A DNA stretch of 64,000 nucleotides from Pseudomonas sp. (GCA_030656145.1 JAUSOF010000003.1:1-64000); one strand, 5' to 3'. Positions 26,953 to 42,182 are shown, numbered from the stretch's first letter. Notes: generated by a model not told the origin, from the sequence alone. Numbers and translations: made by a program.

Positions 26953-27121
26953 GGTCTGCCTGATACGCCTTGTCGGTCGTGACGAAAGTAGCCGGGACTT
27001 ATAGCGATAACCCCGCTGTGCTGCAAGCTGGGCCGAGTTTTTGCGTGTTTTCTGATAAAACGCGGGTGATAAAAACGTCGGTGCTAGAATGCCGCGCTTT
27101 ACGCTTTGTTCGGGATAGTTG

Positions 27122-28051
27122 ATGGATCGTCCAGTCTTTCGTGCCTATTTTCTGCATCCACGCTTCTGGCCGCTGTGGGTGGGGCTTGGTTTGCTGTGGT
27201 TGCTCGCGCTGCTGCCTTATGCGTGGTTGATGTGGCTGGGTCGCCGGCTTGGTGGGCTGATGTACCACCTCGCCGGGGCGCGCCGGGAAATTGCCGCGCG
27301 CAACCTGGAACTGTGCTTCCCTGAGCTGTCGGCCGCTGAGCACAACAGCCTGCTACGCGAAAACTTCGCCTCGACGGGCATGACGTTCTTCGAGATGGCG
27401 ATCAGTTGGTGGTGGCCGGCTGCGCGGCTGGCCAAGCTGGGCCAGGTCGAGGGGCTAGAGCATCTGCGTGCGGCTGAGGCCGACGGGCAGGGCGTGCTGT
27501 TGATGGCCCTGCACTTCACTACCCTGGAGATGGGTGGCGGCCTGCTGGGTATGCGCCAAGACATGTATGGCATGTACCGCGCGCACAAGAACCCATTGTT
27601 CGACTATGTTCAGCGCCGTGGCCGCGAGCAGCGTTTGCAGGGTGTCATCGAGCGCGACGATGTGCGCGGCATGCTCAAGTTGCTGCGCGCCGGCAAGGTG
27701 ATCTGGTACGCGCCGGATCAGGACTATGGCGCGCAGCGCAGTATTTTCGTGCCGCTGTTCGGTGTGCCGGCAGCGACGGTGACGGCGACCAGCAAGTTCG
27801 CCCGCTTGGGGCGGGCGCGGGTCATTCCATTTACCCAGACACGCCTGGCCGACGGCTCTGGCTACAAGGTGGTGGTGCATCCGCCGCTGGCAGATTTCCC
27901 CGGGGAGAGTGAGGAGGCCGACTGTTTGCGGGTCAATCAGTGGATTGAGGCGGCGATCCGCCAGCAGCCTGAGCAGTATTTGTGGGCCCACCGGCGCTTC
28001 AAGACGCGGCCGCCGGGTGAGGAAAAGCTCTACAAGAAGCGCCGCGGGTAG
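27122..28051 (+). CDS. lpxL: Lipid A biosynthesis lauroyl acyltransferase (LpxL/HtrB type)
   Basis: A 309-residue inner-membrane acyltransferase that adds a secondary acyl chain to Kdo-lipid A precursors from acyl-ACP. One transmembrane helix at about 16-40; the catalytic HX4E motif is HFTTLE (H131-E136); other family blocks are [32 protein letters not shown] and PDQDYG. A TTG directly precedes the ATG at 27122; ATG is preferred, as in the P. aeruginosa homologue next to minC (PA3242). P. aeruginosa has paralogues, so the exact acyl chain is unknown. Confidence 0.93.
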   Translation: MDRPVFRAYFLHPRFWPLWVGLGLLWLLALLPYAWLMWLGRRLGGLMYHLAGARREIAARNLELCFPELSAAEHNSLLRENFASTGMTFFEMAISWWWPAARLAKLGQVEGLEHLRAAEADGQGVLLMALHFTTLEMGGGLLGMRQDMYGMYRAHKNPLFDYVQRRGREQRLQGVIERDDVRGMLKLLRAGKVIWYAPDQDYGAQRSIFVPLFGVPAATVTATSKFARLGRARVIPFTQTRLADGSGYKVVVHPPLADFPGESEEADCLRVNQWIEAAIRQQPEQYLWAHRRFKTRPPGEEKLYKKRRG

Positions 28052-28358
28052 TGCCTGCAATAGTGGCGAGGAGCGAAGGCACGCGCGATTGACGATCAAT
28101 GTCTTCGGCGCTCCGACGATGCGTGTGAGCTGCAGGTATCGCCAGATCGCCAGCAAGCTGGCTCCTACAGAATTCATGTCATGATTTAATTTATACATAT
28201 AAAACAACAGGTTATTTTTTGACAAGAGGGCTTCAGCCGCGAAGCTTTTGCTGTACATCGGATATTTCGCGGCCTAAGCGGGGGAGTTGCCCAATGGAAC
28301 GCTCTCCTGCCAGGCTCTACAGCCGTTCAGGCTGCACGTTAAGGATTCGGAATCCCCT
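28052..28358. other. Gene-free spacer with REP fragments
   Basis: 307 bases between lpxL and the patatin gene. There is a REP half (GCCAGCAAGCTGGCTCCTAC, about 28150-28169), an AT-rich block TTTAATTTATACATATAAAA near 28184-28203 that may hold the patatin promoter, and a degenerate unit TTCAGCCGCGAAGC. No gene. Confidence 0.5.
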
Positions 28359-29561
28359 ATGACACCAAGCACTCCTTCCAGCGAACCGGTCACCGGGCTG
28401 ATTCTTTCCGGCGGCGGCGCGCGAGCGGCCTATCAGGTCGGGGTGTTGGCGGCGATTGCCGATTTGTTGCCGGATGCCGCGCAGAATCCATTTCCGGTGA
28501 TCGTCGGCACCTCGGCCGGGGCTATTAATGCGGTCGGTCTGGCGTGTGGCGCCTTGCATTTTGGCGAGGCGATCCGGCGCCTGACCAAGGTTTGGCAGGG
28601 TTTTCATACCGCCCAGGTGTACCGCAGCGATTGGCCGGGTGTGTTGCGCCAGGCCAGCCGCTTTGTCGGCCACAGTTTATTGGGCTTGGGCGGGGACGTG
28701 CCGGTGGCGCTGCTCGACAGTGCGCCGTTGCGTGAGCTGTTGCAGCGTGAACTGGATCTTTCCGGGATCGCCGCGTCCGTGCGTCAGCGTCAATTGCGGG
28801 CGGTGGCGGTGACGGCGTTCGGTTACGAGTCCGGGCATGCGGTGACCTTTTATCAAGGGCGCGCCACCATCGACCCCTGGATGCGCCATCGCCGGGTTGG
28901 CGTGCCGACCCGCCTGACCGTCGACCATTTGCTCGCCAGCTCTGCGATTCCGTTGTTGTTCCCGTCGGTGAAGATCAATCGCGAGTATTTCGGCGACGGC
29001 GCGGTGCGCCAGTCCGCCCCCATCAGTCCGGCATTGCATCTGGGGGCTACCCGGGTGTTGGTGATCGGTGTTGGCGGCGAACCGCAGGCTGAGCCAGAAG
29101 GCGTTGCCAGCGCTAAGGCACTGGCTGCCAAGCCGCCGAGCCTGGCGCAAATCGGCGGGCATCTGCTCAACAGCACCTTTATTGACAGTCTGGAAGGCGA
29201 TATCGAGCTGCTTGAACGCCTTAACCTGATGAGCAAGCTGATCCCGCCTGAGCAGCGGCCGCGTGGTCTTGGGCTCAATCCAGTGGAGGTGCTGGTGATT
29301 TCGCCAAGCCAGCCGCTGGACGTAATCGCCGCCCGCCATCGCCACGAGCTGTCGGCGGTGCTGCGTCTGTTTCTGCGCGGGCCGGGGGCAACCAAGGCCA
29401 GTGGCGCGGGGGTGCTCAGCTATCTGTTGTTTGAAGCCGGCTATTGCAACGAGCTGATCGAGTTGGGTTATCAGGATGCGATGACGCAGAAAGTCGCCTT
29501 GAGCGATTTCCTGGGCCTGACCAGTCAGCCGGTGGAGCAGGGGCAGCCGATCACGGCGTAG
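28359..29561 (+). CDS. Patatin-like phospholipase
   Basis: A 400-residue Ser-Asp dyad lipid hydrolase. Oxyanion-hole motif SGGGARAAYQ (17-26), nucleophile elbow GTSAG with S52, and the dyad aspartate in GDGAVRQ (D213). No signal peptide, so probably cytosolic or membrane-peripheral. A C-terminal half of about 170 residues beyond the patatin fold has SFIDSLEGDIELLERL-like text and is conserved in Pseudomonas homologues near min genes (PA3241 type). The start at 28359 is chosen because it begins the conserved region; the substrate is unknown. Confidence 0.88.
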   Translation: MTPSTPSSEPVTGLILSGGGARAAYQVGVLAAIADLLPDAAQNPFPVIVGTSAGAINAVGLACGALHFGEAIRRLTKVWQGFHTAQVYRSDWPGVLRQASRFVGHSLLGLGGDVPVALLDSAPLRELLQRELDLSGIAASVRQRQLRAVAVTAFGYESGHAVTFYQGRATIDPWMRHRRVGVPTRLTVDHLLASSAIPLLFPSVKINREYFGDGAVRQSAPISPALHLGATRVLVIGVGGEPQAEPEGVASAKALAAKPPSLAQIGGHLLNSTFIDSLEGDIELLERLNLMSKLIPPEQRPRGLGLNPVEVLVISPSQPLDVIAARHRHELSAVLRLFLRGPGATKASGAGVLSYLLFEAGYCNELIELGYQDAMTQKVALSDFLGLTSQPVEQGQPITA

Positions 29562-29603
29562 CGTCGCGTCAACCATGATATGTCGGTTCAATGCCAGGCT
29601 TGT

Positions 29604-29671
29604 GTGGGAGGGGCTTTAGCCGCGATTGACCTTGAAGGCGCTGAAAGCATCGCGGCTAAAGCCCCTCCCAC
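29604..29671. repeat. Perfect inverted REP pair
   Basis: Two arms of 23 bases (29604-29626, beginning GTGGGAGGGGCTTTAGCC; and 29649-29671) are exact reverse complements around a 22-base loop. It would form a very stable stem and could act as a transcription barrier between the patatin gene and the aru operon. Together with the ArgR sites it accounts for most of the 387-base gap. Confidence 0.9.
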
Positions 29672-29803
29672 GGAAAGCGACAGATTATTCGTGTCGCGAC
29701 ACGAGCCAGGCGCTAAAACCTGCCGGTCAGCTTGTGGATAATCTCCGCGCGCTGTGCACGAATGTGGCGAACAGCGTTTAAACTGCGCCTTCCCGACGCT
29801 TTC

Positions 29804-31184
<1,381 letters not shown>

Positions 31185-31364
31185 GTCGACAGCCTGGCGG
31201 CGAGCAGGTTGTGCTCGCCACGGGCTGCGCTTGCTCGGTTTATGGATAAACCGAGCTACTTCCAGGGATGATTTTCTCCGTGTGTGCTGTGGCCTTCGGG
31301 TTGCAGTTTTTCCAGGCTGTTCGCGACGAGCCGCCTGGGGCTTTTATTGAAAAGGAGTGACACC

Positions 31365-32381
31365 ATGCTGGTGATGCGCCCCGCGCAAATGGCCGACCTG
31401 AGTGAAGTGCAGCGTCTCGCCGCGGACAGCCCGGTTGGTGTGACTTCGCTGCCGGACGATGCCGGACGCCTGCGCGACAAGATCGCGGCGTCGGATACTT
31501 CGCTGACTGCCGAGGTGAGCTTCAACGGTGAAGAAAGCTACTTCTTCGTCCTCGAAGACAGCGACAGCGGACGCCTGCTTGGCTGCTCGGCAATTGTCGC
31601 CTCGGCCGGTTATTCCGAGCCGTTCTACAGCTTTCGCAACGAAACCTTCGTGCACAACTCCCGTGAACTGAAGATTCACAACAAGATTCATGTGCTCTCG
31701 CTGTGCCACGACCTGACCGGTAACAGCCTGCTGACCAGTTTCTACGTCGAGCGGCCGTTGGTGGGCAGTGTCTGGTCCGAGCTGAACTCGCGCGCGCGTC
31801 TGTTGTTCGTCGCCAATCATCCGGAGCGCTTCGCCGATGCGGTGGTGGTGGAAATTGTCGGGCACAGCGACGAGCACGGCGATTCGCCGTTCTGGGATGC
31901 CGTGGGGCGCAACTTCTTCGACATGAACTACGCCGATGCCGAGCGTCTGTGTGGGCTGAAGAGCCGGACCTTTCTCGCCGAACTGATGCCGCATTACCCG
32001 ATTTATGTACCGCTGCTACCGGATGCGGCGCAGGAGGCCATGGGGCAGGTGCACCCGCGGGCCCAGGTGACCTTCGACATCCTGATGCGCGAAGGCTTCG
32101 AGACCGATCACTACATCGACATCTTCGACGGCGGGCCGACCCTGCATGCGCGTACGTCGGGGATTCGTTCGATCGCCCAGAGCCGTGTGGTGCCGGTCAG
32201 GATCGGCGAGCCGATCAAAGGGGGCCGTTCGTACCTGGTGAGCAATGGCCTGCTGCAGGATTTCCGCGCGATTGTGGCGGACCTGGATTGGGTGCCTGGC
32301 AAGCCGGTCATCCTCAGTCTTGAAGCTGCCGAAGCACTCGGCGTCGGCGAGGGCGCCAGCGTGCGTCTGGTTGCGGTTTAA
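31365..32381 (+). CDS. aruF: Arginine N2-succinyltransferase, alpha subunit
   Basis: A 338-residue GNAT-fold subunit (AstA family) that, with AruG, transfers succinyl from succinyl-CoA to the alpha-amino group of arginine, the first step of the pathway. Family blocks include MLVMRPAQMADL at the start, RELKIHNKIHVLSLCHDLTG and FFDMNYADAERLCGL. The ATG follows AAAGGAG with an 8-base gap. AruF and AruG are tandem paralogues of equal length and form a heteromer in P. aeruginosa. Confidence 0.95.
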   Translation: MLVMRPAQMADLSEVQRLAADSPVGVTSLPDDAGRLRDKIAASDTSLTAEVSFNGEESYFFVLEDSDSGRLLGCSAIVASAGYSEPFYSFRNETFVHNSRELKIHNKIHVLSLCHDLTGNSLLTSFYVERPLVGSVWSELNSRARLLFVANHPERFADAVVVEIVGHSDEHGDSPFWDAVGRNFFDMNYADAERLCGLKSRTFLAELMPHYPIYVPLLPDAAQEAMGQVHPRAQVTFDILMREGFETDHYIDIFDGGPTLHARTSGIRSIAQSRVVPVRIGEPIKGGRSYLVSNGLLQDFRAIVADLDWVPGKPVILSLEAAEALGVGEGASVRLVAV

Positions 32382-32392
32382 GGAGTTAGCGC

Positions 32393-33409
32393 ATGATTGT
32401 TCGTCCCGTTCGCACCGCCGATCTACCGGCCCTGATTGATCTGGCGCGCACTACCGGCGCCGGCCTGACCACCCTGCCTGCCAACGAGGAGCGCCTGGCG
32501 CATCGTGTCGGCTGGGCAGAAAAAACCTTCAAGGGCGAAGCCGAACGCGGCGATAGCGACTACCTGTTTGTGCTGGAAAACGACGCCGGCGAGGTGGTGG
32601 GTATTTCCGCTGTGGCCGGTGCGGTCGGGCTGCGTGAGCCTTGGTACAACTACCGACTGGGCCTGACCGTCTGCGCCTCCCAGGAACTGAAGATTCACCG
32701 GCAGATTCCCACCCTGTTTCTGGCCAACGACCTGACCGGTAACTCCGAGCTGTGTTCGCTGTTTCTGCGCGCCGATCACCGCACGGGGCTCAATGGTCGC
32801 CTGTTGTCCAAGGCCCGCCTGTTGTTTATTGCCGAGTTCCGCGAGTTGTTCGGTGACAAGGTGATCGCCGAGATGCGTGGCATGTCCGACGAGCAGGGCC
32901 GTTCGCCATTCTGGGAAAGCCTGGGCCGGCACTTCTTCAAGATGGAGTTCAGCCAGGCGGACTACCTGACCGGGGTCGGCAACAAGGCCTTCATCGCCGA
33001 GTTGATGCCCAAGTTCCCGCTCTATACCTGCTTCCTCTCCGAGGATGCACGCAACATCATCGGTCGCGTTCACCCGGATACCGAGCCGGCGCTGGCCATG
33101 CTCAAGGGTGAAGGCTTCAGTTATCAAGGCTACGTCGACATCTTCGACGCCGGTCCGGCCGTCGAGGCGGAAACCGCGAAGATCCGTGCCGTGCAGGGCA
33201 GCCAGGCGCTGGTGCTGGCCATCGGCACGCCGGGCGATGACGCCACCACCTTCCTGATCCACAACCGCAAGCGCGAAGACTGCCGTATCACCGTCGGCGC
33301 CGCACGTCTGGCTGCCGGCACCCTGGTGGTCGATCCATTGACCGCCAAGCGTCTGCAGGTGGCCGTCGGCGATCAGGTAAGAGCGGTGCCGCTGTCGGCC
33401 CGTGGCTGA
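32393..33409 (+). CDS. aruG: Arginine N2-succinyltransferase, beta subunit
   Basis: A 338-residue paralogue of AruF (shared QELKIHRQIPTLFLANDLTG, HFFKMEFSQADYLTG). It begins MIVRPVRTADLPALIDLART 11 bases after the aruF stop, with AAGGAG in the gap, so the pair is tightly coupled. Most bacteria (E. coli AstA) have a single gene; the duplicated form is a Pseudomonas trait. Confidence 0.95.
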   Translation: MIVRPVRTADLPALIDLARTTGAGLTTLPANEERLAHRVGWAEKTFKGEAERGDSDYLFVLENDAGEVVGISAVAGAVGLREPWYNYRLGLTVCASQELKIHRQIPTLFLANDLTGNSELCSLFLRADHRTGLNGRLLSKARLLFIAEFRELFGDKVIAEMRGMSDEQGRSPFWESLGRHFFKMEFSQADYLTGVGNKAFIAELMPKFPLYTCFLSEDARNIIGRVHPDTEPALAMLKGEGFSYQGYVDIFDAGPAVEAETAKIRAVQGSQALVLAIGTPGDDATTFLIHNRKREDCRITVGAARLAAGTLVVDPLTAKRLQVAVGDQVRAVPLSARG

Positions 33410-33457
33410 CTACCCCGGGCCGCCTGGAACTGGTCCGGGCTGCCCAATCGAATAGCC

Positions 33458-33478
33458 CACTCGGCGCAACGCCGAGTG
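33458..33478. other. Hairpin in the aruG-aruD gap
   Basis: CACTCGGCG and CGCCGAGTG form a 9-base-pair stem with a 3-base loop, with no T tract after it. It may be an mRNA-stability or processing element inside the operon rather than a terminator. Confidence 0.45.
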
Positions 33479-33500
33479 CTGAAATTGCTGGGAGTGATAA

Positions 33501-36316
<2,816 letters not shown>

Positions 36317-36326
36317 GTGGCAAGGT

Positions 36327-36362
36327 CGTAGGGTGGATGTAAAAAGCGACATCCACCCTACG
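36327..36362. repeat. Inverted repeat hairpin between aruB and the next gene
   Basis: CGTAGGGTGGATGT and ACATCCACCCTACG are exact reverse complements (14 bases) around an 8-base loop. The GTAGGGTGGAT motif is a common Pseudomonas intergenic repeat. No T run, so termination is doubtful. Confidence 0.75.
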
Positions 36363-36382
36363 TCCAAATCTGTGGAGATTTT

Positions 36383-36667
36383 ATGAGCGACGCCCTGCAC
36401 CTGATCCTCGAAGATGAAGATGGTACCCAGCTGGAAACAACCTGCACCCGTTTTGCGGTGATGTGGCAGGGCAAGGAAGTCTGGTTTCAGCAGGTGGGTA
36501 ATGGTCAACTGATGATCGGCGTTGACGTGGAGGAGGGGGACAGCGAATACGCCAACCTGCTGCTGCGCCCGCTGGCCACCAACCTGGTCAGTCTGGAATT
36601 GGAGATGGAAGCGGCAGAGCCCGGCGACGACGAGCACGTGCACGGCCCTGATTGCAATCACGAGTGA
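36383..36667 (+). CDS. Conserved hypothetical protein of the aru cluster (PA0900 type)
   Basis: A 94-residue acidic protein ([18 protein letters not shown] at the start). Its C-terminal tail [11 protein letters not shown] carries three histidines and a cysteine, which could bind a metal such as zinc. It sits between aruB and aruE exactly as PA0900 does in P. aeruginosa, so a link to the zinc enzyme AruE next door is possible, but no function is known to me. Confidence 0.8.
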   Translation: MSDALHLILEDEDGTQLETTCTRFAVMWQGKEVWFQQVGNGQLMIGVDVEEGDSEYANLLLRPLATNLVSLELEMEAAEPGDDEHVHGPDCNHE

Positions 36668-36677
36668 GGTAACTCCT

Positions 36678-37694
36678 ATGCTTGCCCTCGGCAAACTGCT
36701 TGAACTGACCCTGGCCGGTTTTGAGCCGTCAGCGAAGATCCAGCTCACGCCTGAGGGCGCGCGTTTACGCTGGCTTGCCGAGGGCGCGCTGGAGGTGACG
36801 CCGCCAGTGGCCAGCGACAATGGCCTGGACCTGCTGCTTTCGGCGGGTATCCACGGTAACGAAACAGCCCCTATCGAATTACTCGACCGCCTGCTGCGCG
36901 GCATTGCTCGTGGCGAGCTGAAGCCGCGAGCGCGCATCCTCTTCCTGTTCGGTAATCCGCCGGCGATCCGTCGCGGTGAGCGTTACATCGACCAGGACAT
37001 CAATCGCCTGTTCAATGGTCAGCACGAGCAACATGCCGGGGTCGAAGCCATGCGTGCTTGTGACCTTGAGCACCTGGCCGCGAGATTTTTCAGCAACCCC
37101 GAGCGCGAGCGCCTGCATTACGACCTGCATACCGCGATCCGCGCCTCGCAAATCGAGCAGTTTGCACTCTACCCCTGGCAGGAGGGGCGACCGCGCAGCG
37201 TGCGTGAGCTGGCCCGGTTGAACGCCGCAGGAATCGAGGCGGTGCTGCTGCACAACAAGAGCTCGATCACTTTCAGCGCCTACACCTACACCCAGCTGGG
37301 CGCCGAGTCGTTCACCCTGGAGCTGGGCAAGGCGCGTGCCTTTGGGCAGAACCAGCAGGTCAACCTGGATCTACTCGAACAGCGCCTGCAACACATCATC
37401 GAAGGCAGTGAGCCCGAGCCGCAAGAGCAGGACACCGAATTGCGCGGGCTCCAGTTGTTCGCCGTGGCGCGGGAAATCATCAAGCACAGCGACACCTTCA
37501 AATTGCACTTGCCGGCCGATATCGAGAACTTCAGCAAACTGCCGGTCGGCTACCTGCTGGCCGAGGATCTGGCCGACACCCGCTGGATAGTCGAGGAGCC
37601 GGAGGCGCGGATCATCTTCCCCAACCCCAAGGTGAAAAACGGTTTGCGCGCCGCCATCCTCATCGTCCCTGCCGCAGACGTGCAACTGGCCTGA
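36678..37694 (+). CDS. aruE: Succinylglutamate desuccinylase
   Basis: A 338-residue zinc-dependent deacylase (AstE, M14-like fold) that releases glutamate and succinate in the last step of the pathway. Zinc ligands H59 and E62 (GIHGNETAP) and H151 (YDLHTAIR) are present, with catalytic Glu in the C-terminal half. The start at 36678 follows GAGG with 8-base spacing; it is ten bases after the preceding gene. Confidence 0.95.
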   Translation: MLALGKLLELTLAGFEPSAKIQLTPEGARLRWLAEGALEVTPPVASDNGLDLLLSAGIHGNETAPIELLDRLLRGIARGELKPRARILFLFGNPPAIRRGERYIDQDINRLFNGQHEQHAGVEAMRACDLEHLAARFFSNPERERLHYDLHTAIRASQIEQFALYPWQEGRPRSVRELARLNAAGIEAVLLHNKSSITFSAYTYTQLGAESFTLELGKARAFGQNQQVNLDLLEQRLQHIIEGSEPEPQEQDTELRGLQLFAVAREIIKHSDTFKLHLPADIENFSKLPVGYLLAEDLADTRWIVEEPEARIIFPNPKVKNGLRAAILIVPAADVQLA

Positions 37695-37750
37695 TCGCCC
37701 CTCAGGGGGGATCGGTACGCACAAGCCTCGCCGCGCTCAGCCTTCGCAGG

Positions 37751-38016
37751 GTGCGCCGTGCGCACCAAGGTAATGCGGTGCATGATCGGCTTCGGGATGA
37801 TCCCTGTATCCGGTGCGCGCGGCGCACCCTACGGGGGGAGTTACTCCCGCATTGCCAGTCCGGCCATTCGGACGCAAAACCCAGGTTGGGCCGGCCGCCA
37901 TGGGTATCGTTGCGCTCAACCATCGTATGGTGCGCCGTGCGCACCAGGGTGACGCGGTGCATGATCGGCTTCGGGATGATCCCTGTATTCGGTGCGCGCG
38001 GCGCACCCTATGGGGG
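37751..38016. repeat. Duplicated block of REP-type palindromes after aruE
   Basis: About 87 bases at 37751-37837 (GTGCGCCGTGCGCACC ... GCATGATCGGCTTCGGGATG ... GGTGCGCGCGGCGCACCCTA) recur at 37930-38016 with a handful of changes. Each copy is flanked by the palindromes GGTGCGC...GCGCACC, the same motif found in the pqq region. The interval has GATGGGTATCGTTGCGCTCA-like text. 37695-38098 has no gene. Confidence 0.8.
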
Positions 38017-38098
38017 ATATATTGGCCCATCTGTACCTTGTTCCCATGCCTGGGACGCCTTAGCCTCGGTGCTCTCGTCACCTTAAGGAAAATTGTCC

Positions 38099-39103
38099 AT
38101 GTCCATCATCGACCTGCGTAGCGACACCGTCACTCAGCCGACTCCGGGTATGCGCGAGGTCATGCTGGCGGCCGAGCTGGGCGATGACGTCTACGGTGAG
38201 GACCCTACGGTCAATCGCCTGGAGCGCTATCTGGCCGCTGAATTGGGCTTTGCCCGCGCGCTGTTCGTGCCGACCGGCACCATGAGCAACCTGCTCGGCC
38301 TGATGGCTCATTGCGAGCGTGGCGACGAATACATCGTCGGCCAGCAGGCGCACACCTATAAATACGAGGGCGGCGGTGCTGCGGTGCTGGGCTCGATCCA
38401 GCCGCAGCCGATCGAGGGCGAAGCCGATGGCTCGCTCGACCTGGCCAAGGTCGAGGCAGCGATCAAGCAGGATGACTTCCATTTCGCCCGCACTCGTCTG
38501 CTGGCGCTGGAAAACACCATGCAGGGCAAGATCCTGCCGTTGAGTTATCTGGCGGCTGCCCGCGAGTTGACCCGCAGACGTGGCCTGGCCCTGCATCTGG
38601 ATGGCGCGCGGCTGTACAACGCGGCGGTCAAGCTGGGCGTGCCGGCGCAGGAGATCACCCAATATTTCGATTCGGTCTCGGTCTGTTTGTCCAAGGGCCT
38701 GGGTGCGCCAGTGGGCTCGGTGCTCTGTGGCAGTGACGAACTGATTGGCAAGGCGCGGCGCTGGCGCAAGATGGTTGGCGGCGGCATGCGCCAGGCCGGC
38801 ATCGTGGCTGCCGCCGGGCTCTATGCCCTGGAGCATCAGGTGGCGCGCCTGGCTGAGGATCACGCCAATGCCGAGCGTCTGGGCGATGGGCTACGCGGCT
38901 TGGGTTACGCGGTCGAGCCGGTGCAGACCAATATGGTCTATGCCCAGGTTGGCGAACAGGCCGGCGCACTCAAGGCCTTCTGCGCCGAGCGCGGGATCAA
39001 GCTGACGGCCGCGCCGCGCCTGCGCATGGTTACCCACCTGGATGTCAATGCAGCGGATATCGAGCGGGTGCTCGAGGCCTTTGCCGAATTTGCCCGTGCT
39101 TGA
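38099..39103 (+). CDS. ltaE: Low-specificity L-threonine aldolase
   Basis: A 334-residue fold-type I PLP enzyme that splits threonine and allo-threonine to glycine and acetaldehyde. The start [18 protein letters not shown] is the family signature; PLP lysine K199 lies in [12 protein letters not shown], and [11 protein letters not shown] and [12 protein letters not shown] are cofactor contacts. ATG 38099 has AAGGAA 8 bases upstream; a TTG two codons earlier is less likely. Immediately upstream of alaS, as in some pseudomonads. Confidence 0.93.
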   Translation: MSIIDLRSDTVTQPTPGMREVMLAAELGDDVYGEDPTVNRLERYLAAELGFARALFVPTGTMSNLLGLMAHCERGDEYIVGQQAHTYKYEGGGAAVLGSIQPQPIEGEADGSLDLAKVEAAIKQDDFHFARTRLLALENTMQGKILPLSYLAAARELTRRRGLALHLDGARLYNAAVKLGVPAQEITQYFDSVSVCLSKGLGAPVGSVLCGSDELIGKARRWRKMVGGGMRQAGIVAAAGLYALEHQVARLAEDHANAERLGDGLRGLGYAVEPVQTNMVYAQVGEQAGALKAFCAERGIKLTAAPRLRMVTHLDVNAADIERVLEAFAEFARA

Positions 39104-39453
39104 ACCGGCCCGCTGCAGGGCTAAGCATTGCCCTCGTCATGCCAGTCGCCGCTGGCCTGCGTAATTCGACCCAACGCTCGTGATTTTTCACGCACTGCAT
39201 CGTTATAGCCGTTATCTATTGATAAACACGCTGTACCGATGCTACAGGCCCGATATAATGCGGCCCTTTGCAGACTGCGTGAAAGCTACTGCGCTCGGCT
39301 ATGCGGCGTTAAAAACAGGCTTAAAATGCTCATTTACAGCGCGTAAACTGCGCTTTTCACCTGTTTTTGCCTTGCCTGGCCTTCGCTCGCTACGCTTTCA
39401 CGGAGTCTTTGTTGCCGGCTTTGCCGTGGCCGCCTGTTTCCGTGGATGATCCT
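39104..39453 (+). promoter_or_regulatory. alaS leader region with a -10 element
   Basis: 350 bases between ltaE and alaS with no gene. TATAAT at 39254-39259 (context CCCGATATAATGCGGCC) is a strong -10; no good -35 was found 16-18 bases before it (CTGTAC). The following 195 bases would be the alaS leader, in which GCGTTAAAAACAGGCTTAAA and GCGCTTTTCACCTG could fold, but no known attenuator was recognised. Confidence 0.45.
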
Positions 39454-42078
39454 ATGAAAAGCGCAGAAATCCGTGAAGCCTTCCTCAGCTTCTTCGAAGA
39501 GAAGGGACACACCCGTGTCGCTTCCAGCTCCCTGATTCCGGGCAATGACCCGACGCTGCTGTTCACCAACGCCGGGATGAACCAGTTCAAGGACTGCTTC
39601 CTGGGTCTGGAAAAGCGCGCCTACACCCGCGCCGCGACCAGCCAGAAGTGCGTGCGTGCCGGTGGCAAGCACAACGACCTGGAAAACGTCGGCTACACCG
39701 CACGGCACCATACTTTCTTCGAGATGCTGGGTAACTTCAGCTTCGGCGATTATTTCAAGCGTGATGCCATCCACTTCGCCTGGGAGTTTCTCACCGGCGA
39801 AAACTGGCTGAAGCTGCCGAAGGACAAACTCTGGGTCACCGTCTACGCGACCGATGATGAGGCCTATGACATCTGGACCAAAGAAGTCGGCGTACCGGCC
39901 GAACGGATGATCCGCATCGGCGACAACAAAGGCGCGCCATACGCCTCCGACAACTTCTGGACCATGGGCGATACCGGCCCGTGCGGCCCCTGCACCGAGA
40001 TTTTCTTCGACCATGGCGCGCACATCTGGGGCGGCCCACCCGGCAGCCCGGAAGAGGATGGCGACCGCTACATCGAGATATGGAACAACGTGTTCATGCA
40101 GTTCAACCGCACCGCAGACGGTGTATTGCACCCGCTGCCGGCGCCGAGCGTGGACACCGGCATGGGGCTGGAGCGCATCAGTGCGGTGCTGCAGCACGTC
40201 AACTCGAACTACGAGATAGACCTGTTCCAGAGCTTGCTCAACGCGGCAGCCCAGGCCATCGGTTGCGCCAACGAGGCTCAGGCTTCGCTGAAAGTGGTGG
40301 CCGACCATATCCGCTCGTGCGGCTTCCTGGTTGCCGACGGCGTAACCCCGTCCAACGAAGGCCGTGGTTATGTGTTGCGCCGCATCATCCGTCGCGCCTG
40401 CCGTCACGGTAACAAGCTGGGCGCCAAGGGCAGTTTCTTCTACCAGATCGTTGCCGCGCTAGTGGCCGAAATGGGCGAAGCCTTCCCGGAACTGACACAG
40501 CAGCAGGCGCATATCGAGCGCGTGCTGAAAACCGAAGAAGAGCAGTTCGCCAAGACCCTGGAGCAGGGCCTGAAGATTCTCGAACAGGATCTGGCTGAGC
40601 TCAAAGGCACGGTGATTCCGGGCGATGTGATCTTCAAGCTCTACGATACCTTCGGCTTCCCGATGGATCTGACCGGCGACATCGCCCGTGAGCGCGAGCT
40701 GACCCTGGATGAAGAAGGCTTCGAGCGCGAGATGCAGGCCCAGCGCGAGCGCGCCCGTTCCGCCAGTTCGTTCGGCATGGATTACAACGCCCTGGTCAAG
40801 GTCGACAGCGACACGCGTTTCCTCGGCTACAGCGGCACCAGCGGCAGTGGTGCGATCATCGCGCTGTTCCAGGGTGATAAGGCGGTCGACAGCCTGAGTG
40901 AAGGCGAGGAGGGCGTGGTGGTCCTCGACCAGACGCCGTTCTATGCCGAATCAGGTGGTCAGGCGGGCGACTGCGGTTTCCTTGAGGGTGCCGGTGTACG
41001 CTTCGATGTACGTGACACCACCAAGGCCGGTGGCGCTTTCCTGCACCACGGCATCGTCAGCAAGGGCAGCCTGAGCGTGGGTGCTTCGATCAAGGCCGAA
41101 GTTGACGCCAATGTGCGTCAGGCGACCGCACTCAACCATTCGGCGACCCACCTGTTGCATGCAGCCTTGCGTCAGGTGGTTGGCGAGCATGTGCAGCAGA
41201 AAGGCTCGCTGGTCGATAGCCAGCGTCTGCGTTTCGACTTCAGCCACTTCGAGGCGATCACGCCGGAGCAGCTCAAGGCCCTGGAAGATATCGTCAACAC
41301 CCAGGTGCGCAGCAATAGCGCCGTGGAAACCGTCGAAACCGACATCGAAACCGCCAAGCAGAAAGGCGCCATGGCGCTGTTCGGCGAGAAGTATGGCGAT
41401 CAGGTGCGCGTGCTGAGCATGGGCGGCGATTTCTCTGTCGAGCTCTGTGGCGGCACTCACGTCAATCGTACTGGCGACATCGGCCTGTTCAAGATCACCA
41501 GCGAAGGCGGTGTGGCGGCGGGCGTGCGGCGTATCGAGGCGGTCACCGGTGCAGCTGCTTTTGCTTACCTGAATGCAGCCGAAGAGCAGTTGAAAGAGGC
41601 CGCGGCACTGGTCAAAGGCAGCCGCGACAACCTGTTGGACAAGTTGACTGCCATGCTGGAGCGCAACCGCCAGCTGGAGAAAGAACTGGAGCAGTTCAAG
41701 GCCAAGGCCGCCAGTGCGGCCGGCAATGATCTGGCCGGCTCTGCTGTCGAGGTCAAGGGCATCAAGGTGCTCAGTGCGCGGGTTGATGGCCGGGATGGCA
41801 AGGCCTTGCTGGCCATGGTCGACCAATTGAAGAACAAGCTCGGCAGCGCGGTGATCCTGCTTGGCGGCGTGCAGGACGACAAGGTCGTGCTGGTGGCCGG
41901 CGTGACCCAGGACCTGACTGGCAAGCTCAAGGCCGGCGATCTGATGAAGCAGGCTGCAGCAGCAGTCGGTGGCAAGGGCGGCGGTCGTCCGGACATGGCG
42001 CAGGGTGGCGGTATTGATGCTGGCGCGCTGGATGGCGCGTTGGCGCTGGCTGTGACCTTTGCCGAGCAAGGTCTGTAA
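39454..42078 (+). CDS. alaS: Alanyl-tRNA synthetase
   Basis: An 874-residue class II synthetase. Catalytic domain at 1-240 ([18 protein letters not shown], motif 2 region with [30 protein letters not shown]), tRNA-recognition helical part to about 460, editing domain with zinc ligands NHSATHLLH and [12 protein letters not shown] that clears Ser/Gly-tRNA(Ala), and a C-Ala domain at the end ([13 protein letters not shown]). Normal length. The start at 39454 matches the family; longer frame upstream is leader. Confidence 0.97.
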   Translation: MKSAEIREAFLSFFEEKGHTRVASSSLIPGNDPTLLFTNAGMNQFKDCFLGLEKRAYTRAATSQKCVRAGGKHNDLENVGYTARHHTFFEMLGNFSFGDYFKRDAIHFAWEFLTGENWLKLPKDKLWVTVYATDDEAYDIWTKEVGVPAERMIRIGDNKGAPYASDNFWTMGDTGPCGPCTEIFFDHGAHIWGGPPGSPEEDGDRYIEIWNNVFMQFNRTADGVLHPLPAPSVDTGMGLERISAVLQHVNSNYEIDLFQSLLNAAAQAIGCANEAQASLKVVADHIRSCGFLVADGVTPSNEGRGYVLRRIIRRACRHGNKLGAKGSFFYQIVAALVAEMGEAFPELTQQQAHIERVLKTEEEQFAKTLEQGLKILEQDLAELKGTVIPGDVIFKLYDTFGFPMDLTGDIARERELTLDEEGFEREMQAQRERARSASSFGMDYNALVKVDSDTRFLGYSGTSGSGAIIALFQGDKAVDSLSEGEEGVVVLDQTPFYAESGGQAGDCGFLEGAGVRFDVRDTTKAGGAFLHHGIVSKGSLSVGASIKAEVDANVRQATALNHSATHLLHAALRQVVGEHVQQKGSLVDSQRLRFDFSHFEAITPEQLKALEDIVNTQVRSNSAVETVETDIETAKQKGAMALFGEKYGDQVRVLSMGGDFSVELCGGTHVNRTGDIGLFKITSEGGVAAGVRRIEAVTGAAAFAYLNAAEEQLKEAAALVKGSRDNLLDKLTAMLERNRQLEKELEQFKAKAASAAGNDLAGSAVEVKGIKVLSARVDGRDGKALLAMVDQLKNKLGSAVILLGGVQDDKVVLVAGVTQDLTGKLKAGDLMKQAAAAVGGKGGGRPDMAQGGGIDAGALDGALALAVTFAEQGL

Positions 42079-42182
42079 GCATCGATCTGGGCGAGTGCGA
42101 GCACCAGGCTCGGCACTTCGCCCGGTAGTGTATTGAGTTGAATGTTTAATGGGCGCCCTTCACGGGCTGAGGCGGCTTTGAA

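Noticed and set aside
37751..38016. CRISPR-like array
   Set aside because: Only two copies, about 87 bases long with internal palindromes; this is a REP duplication. No array or cas gene is present in the window.
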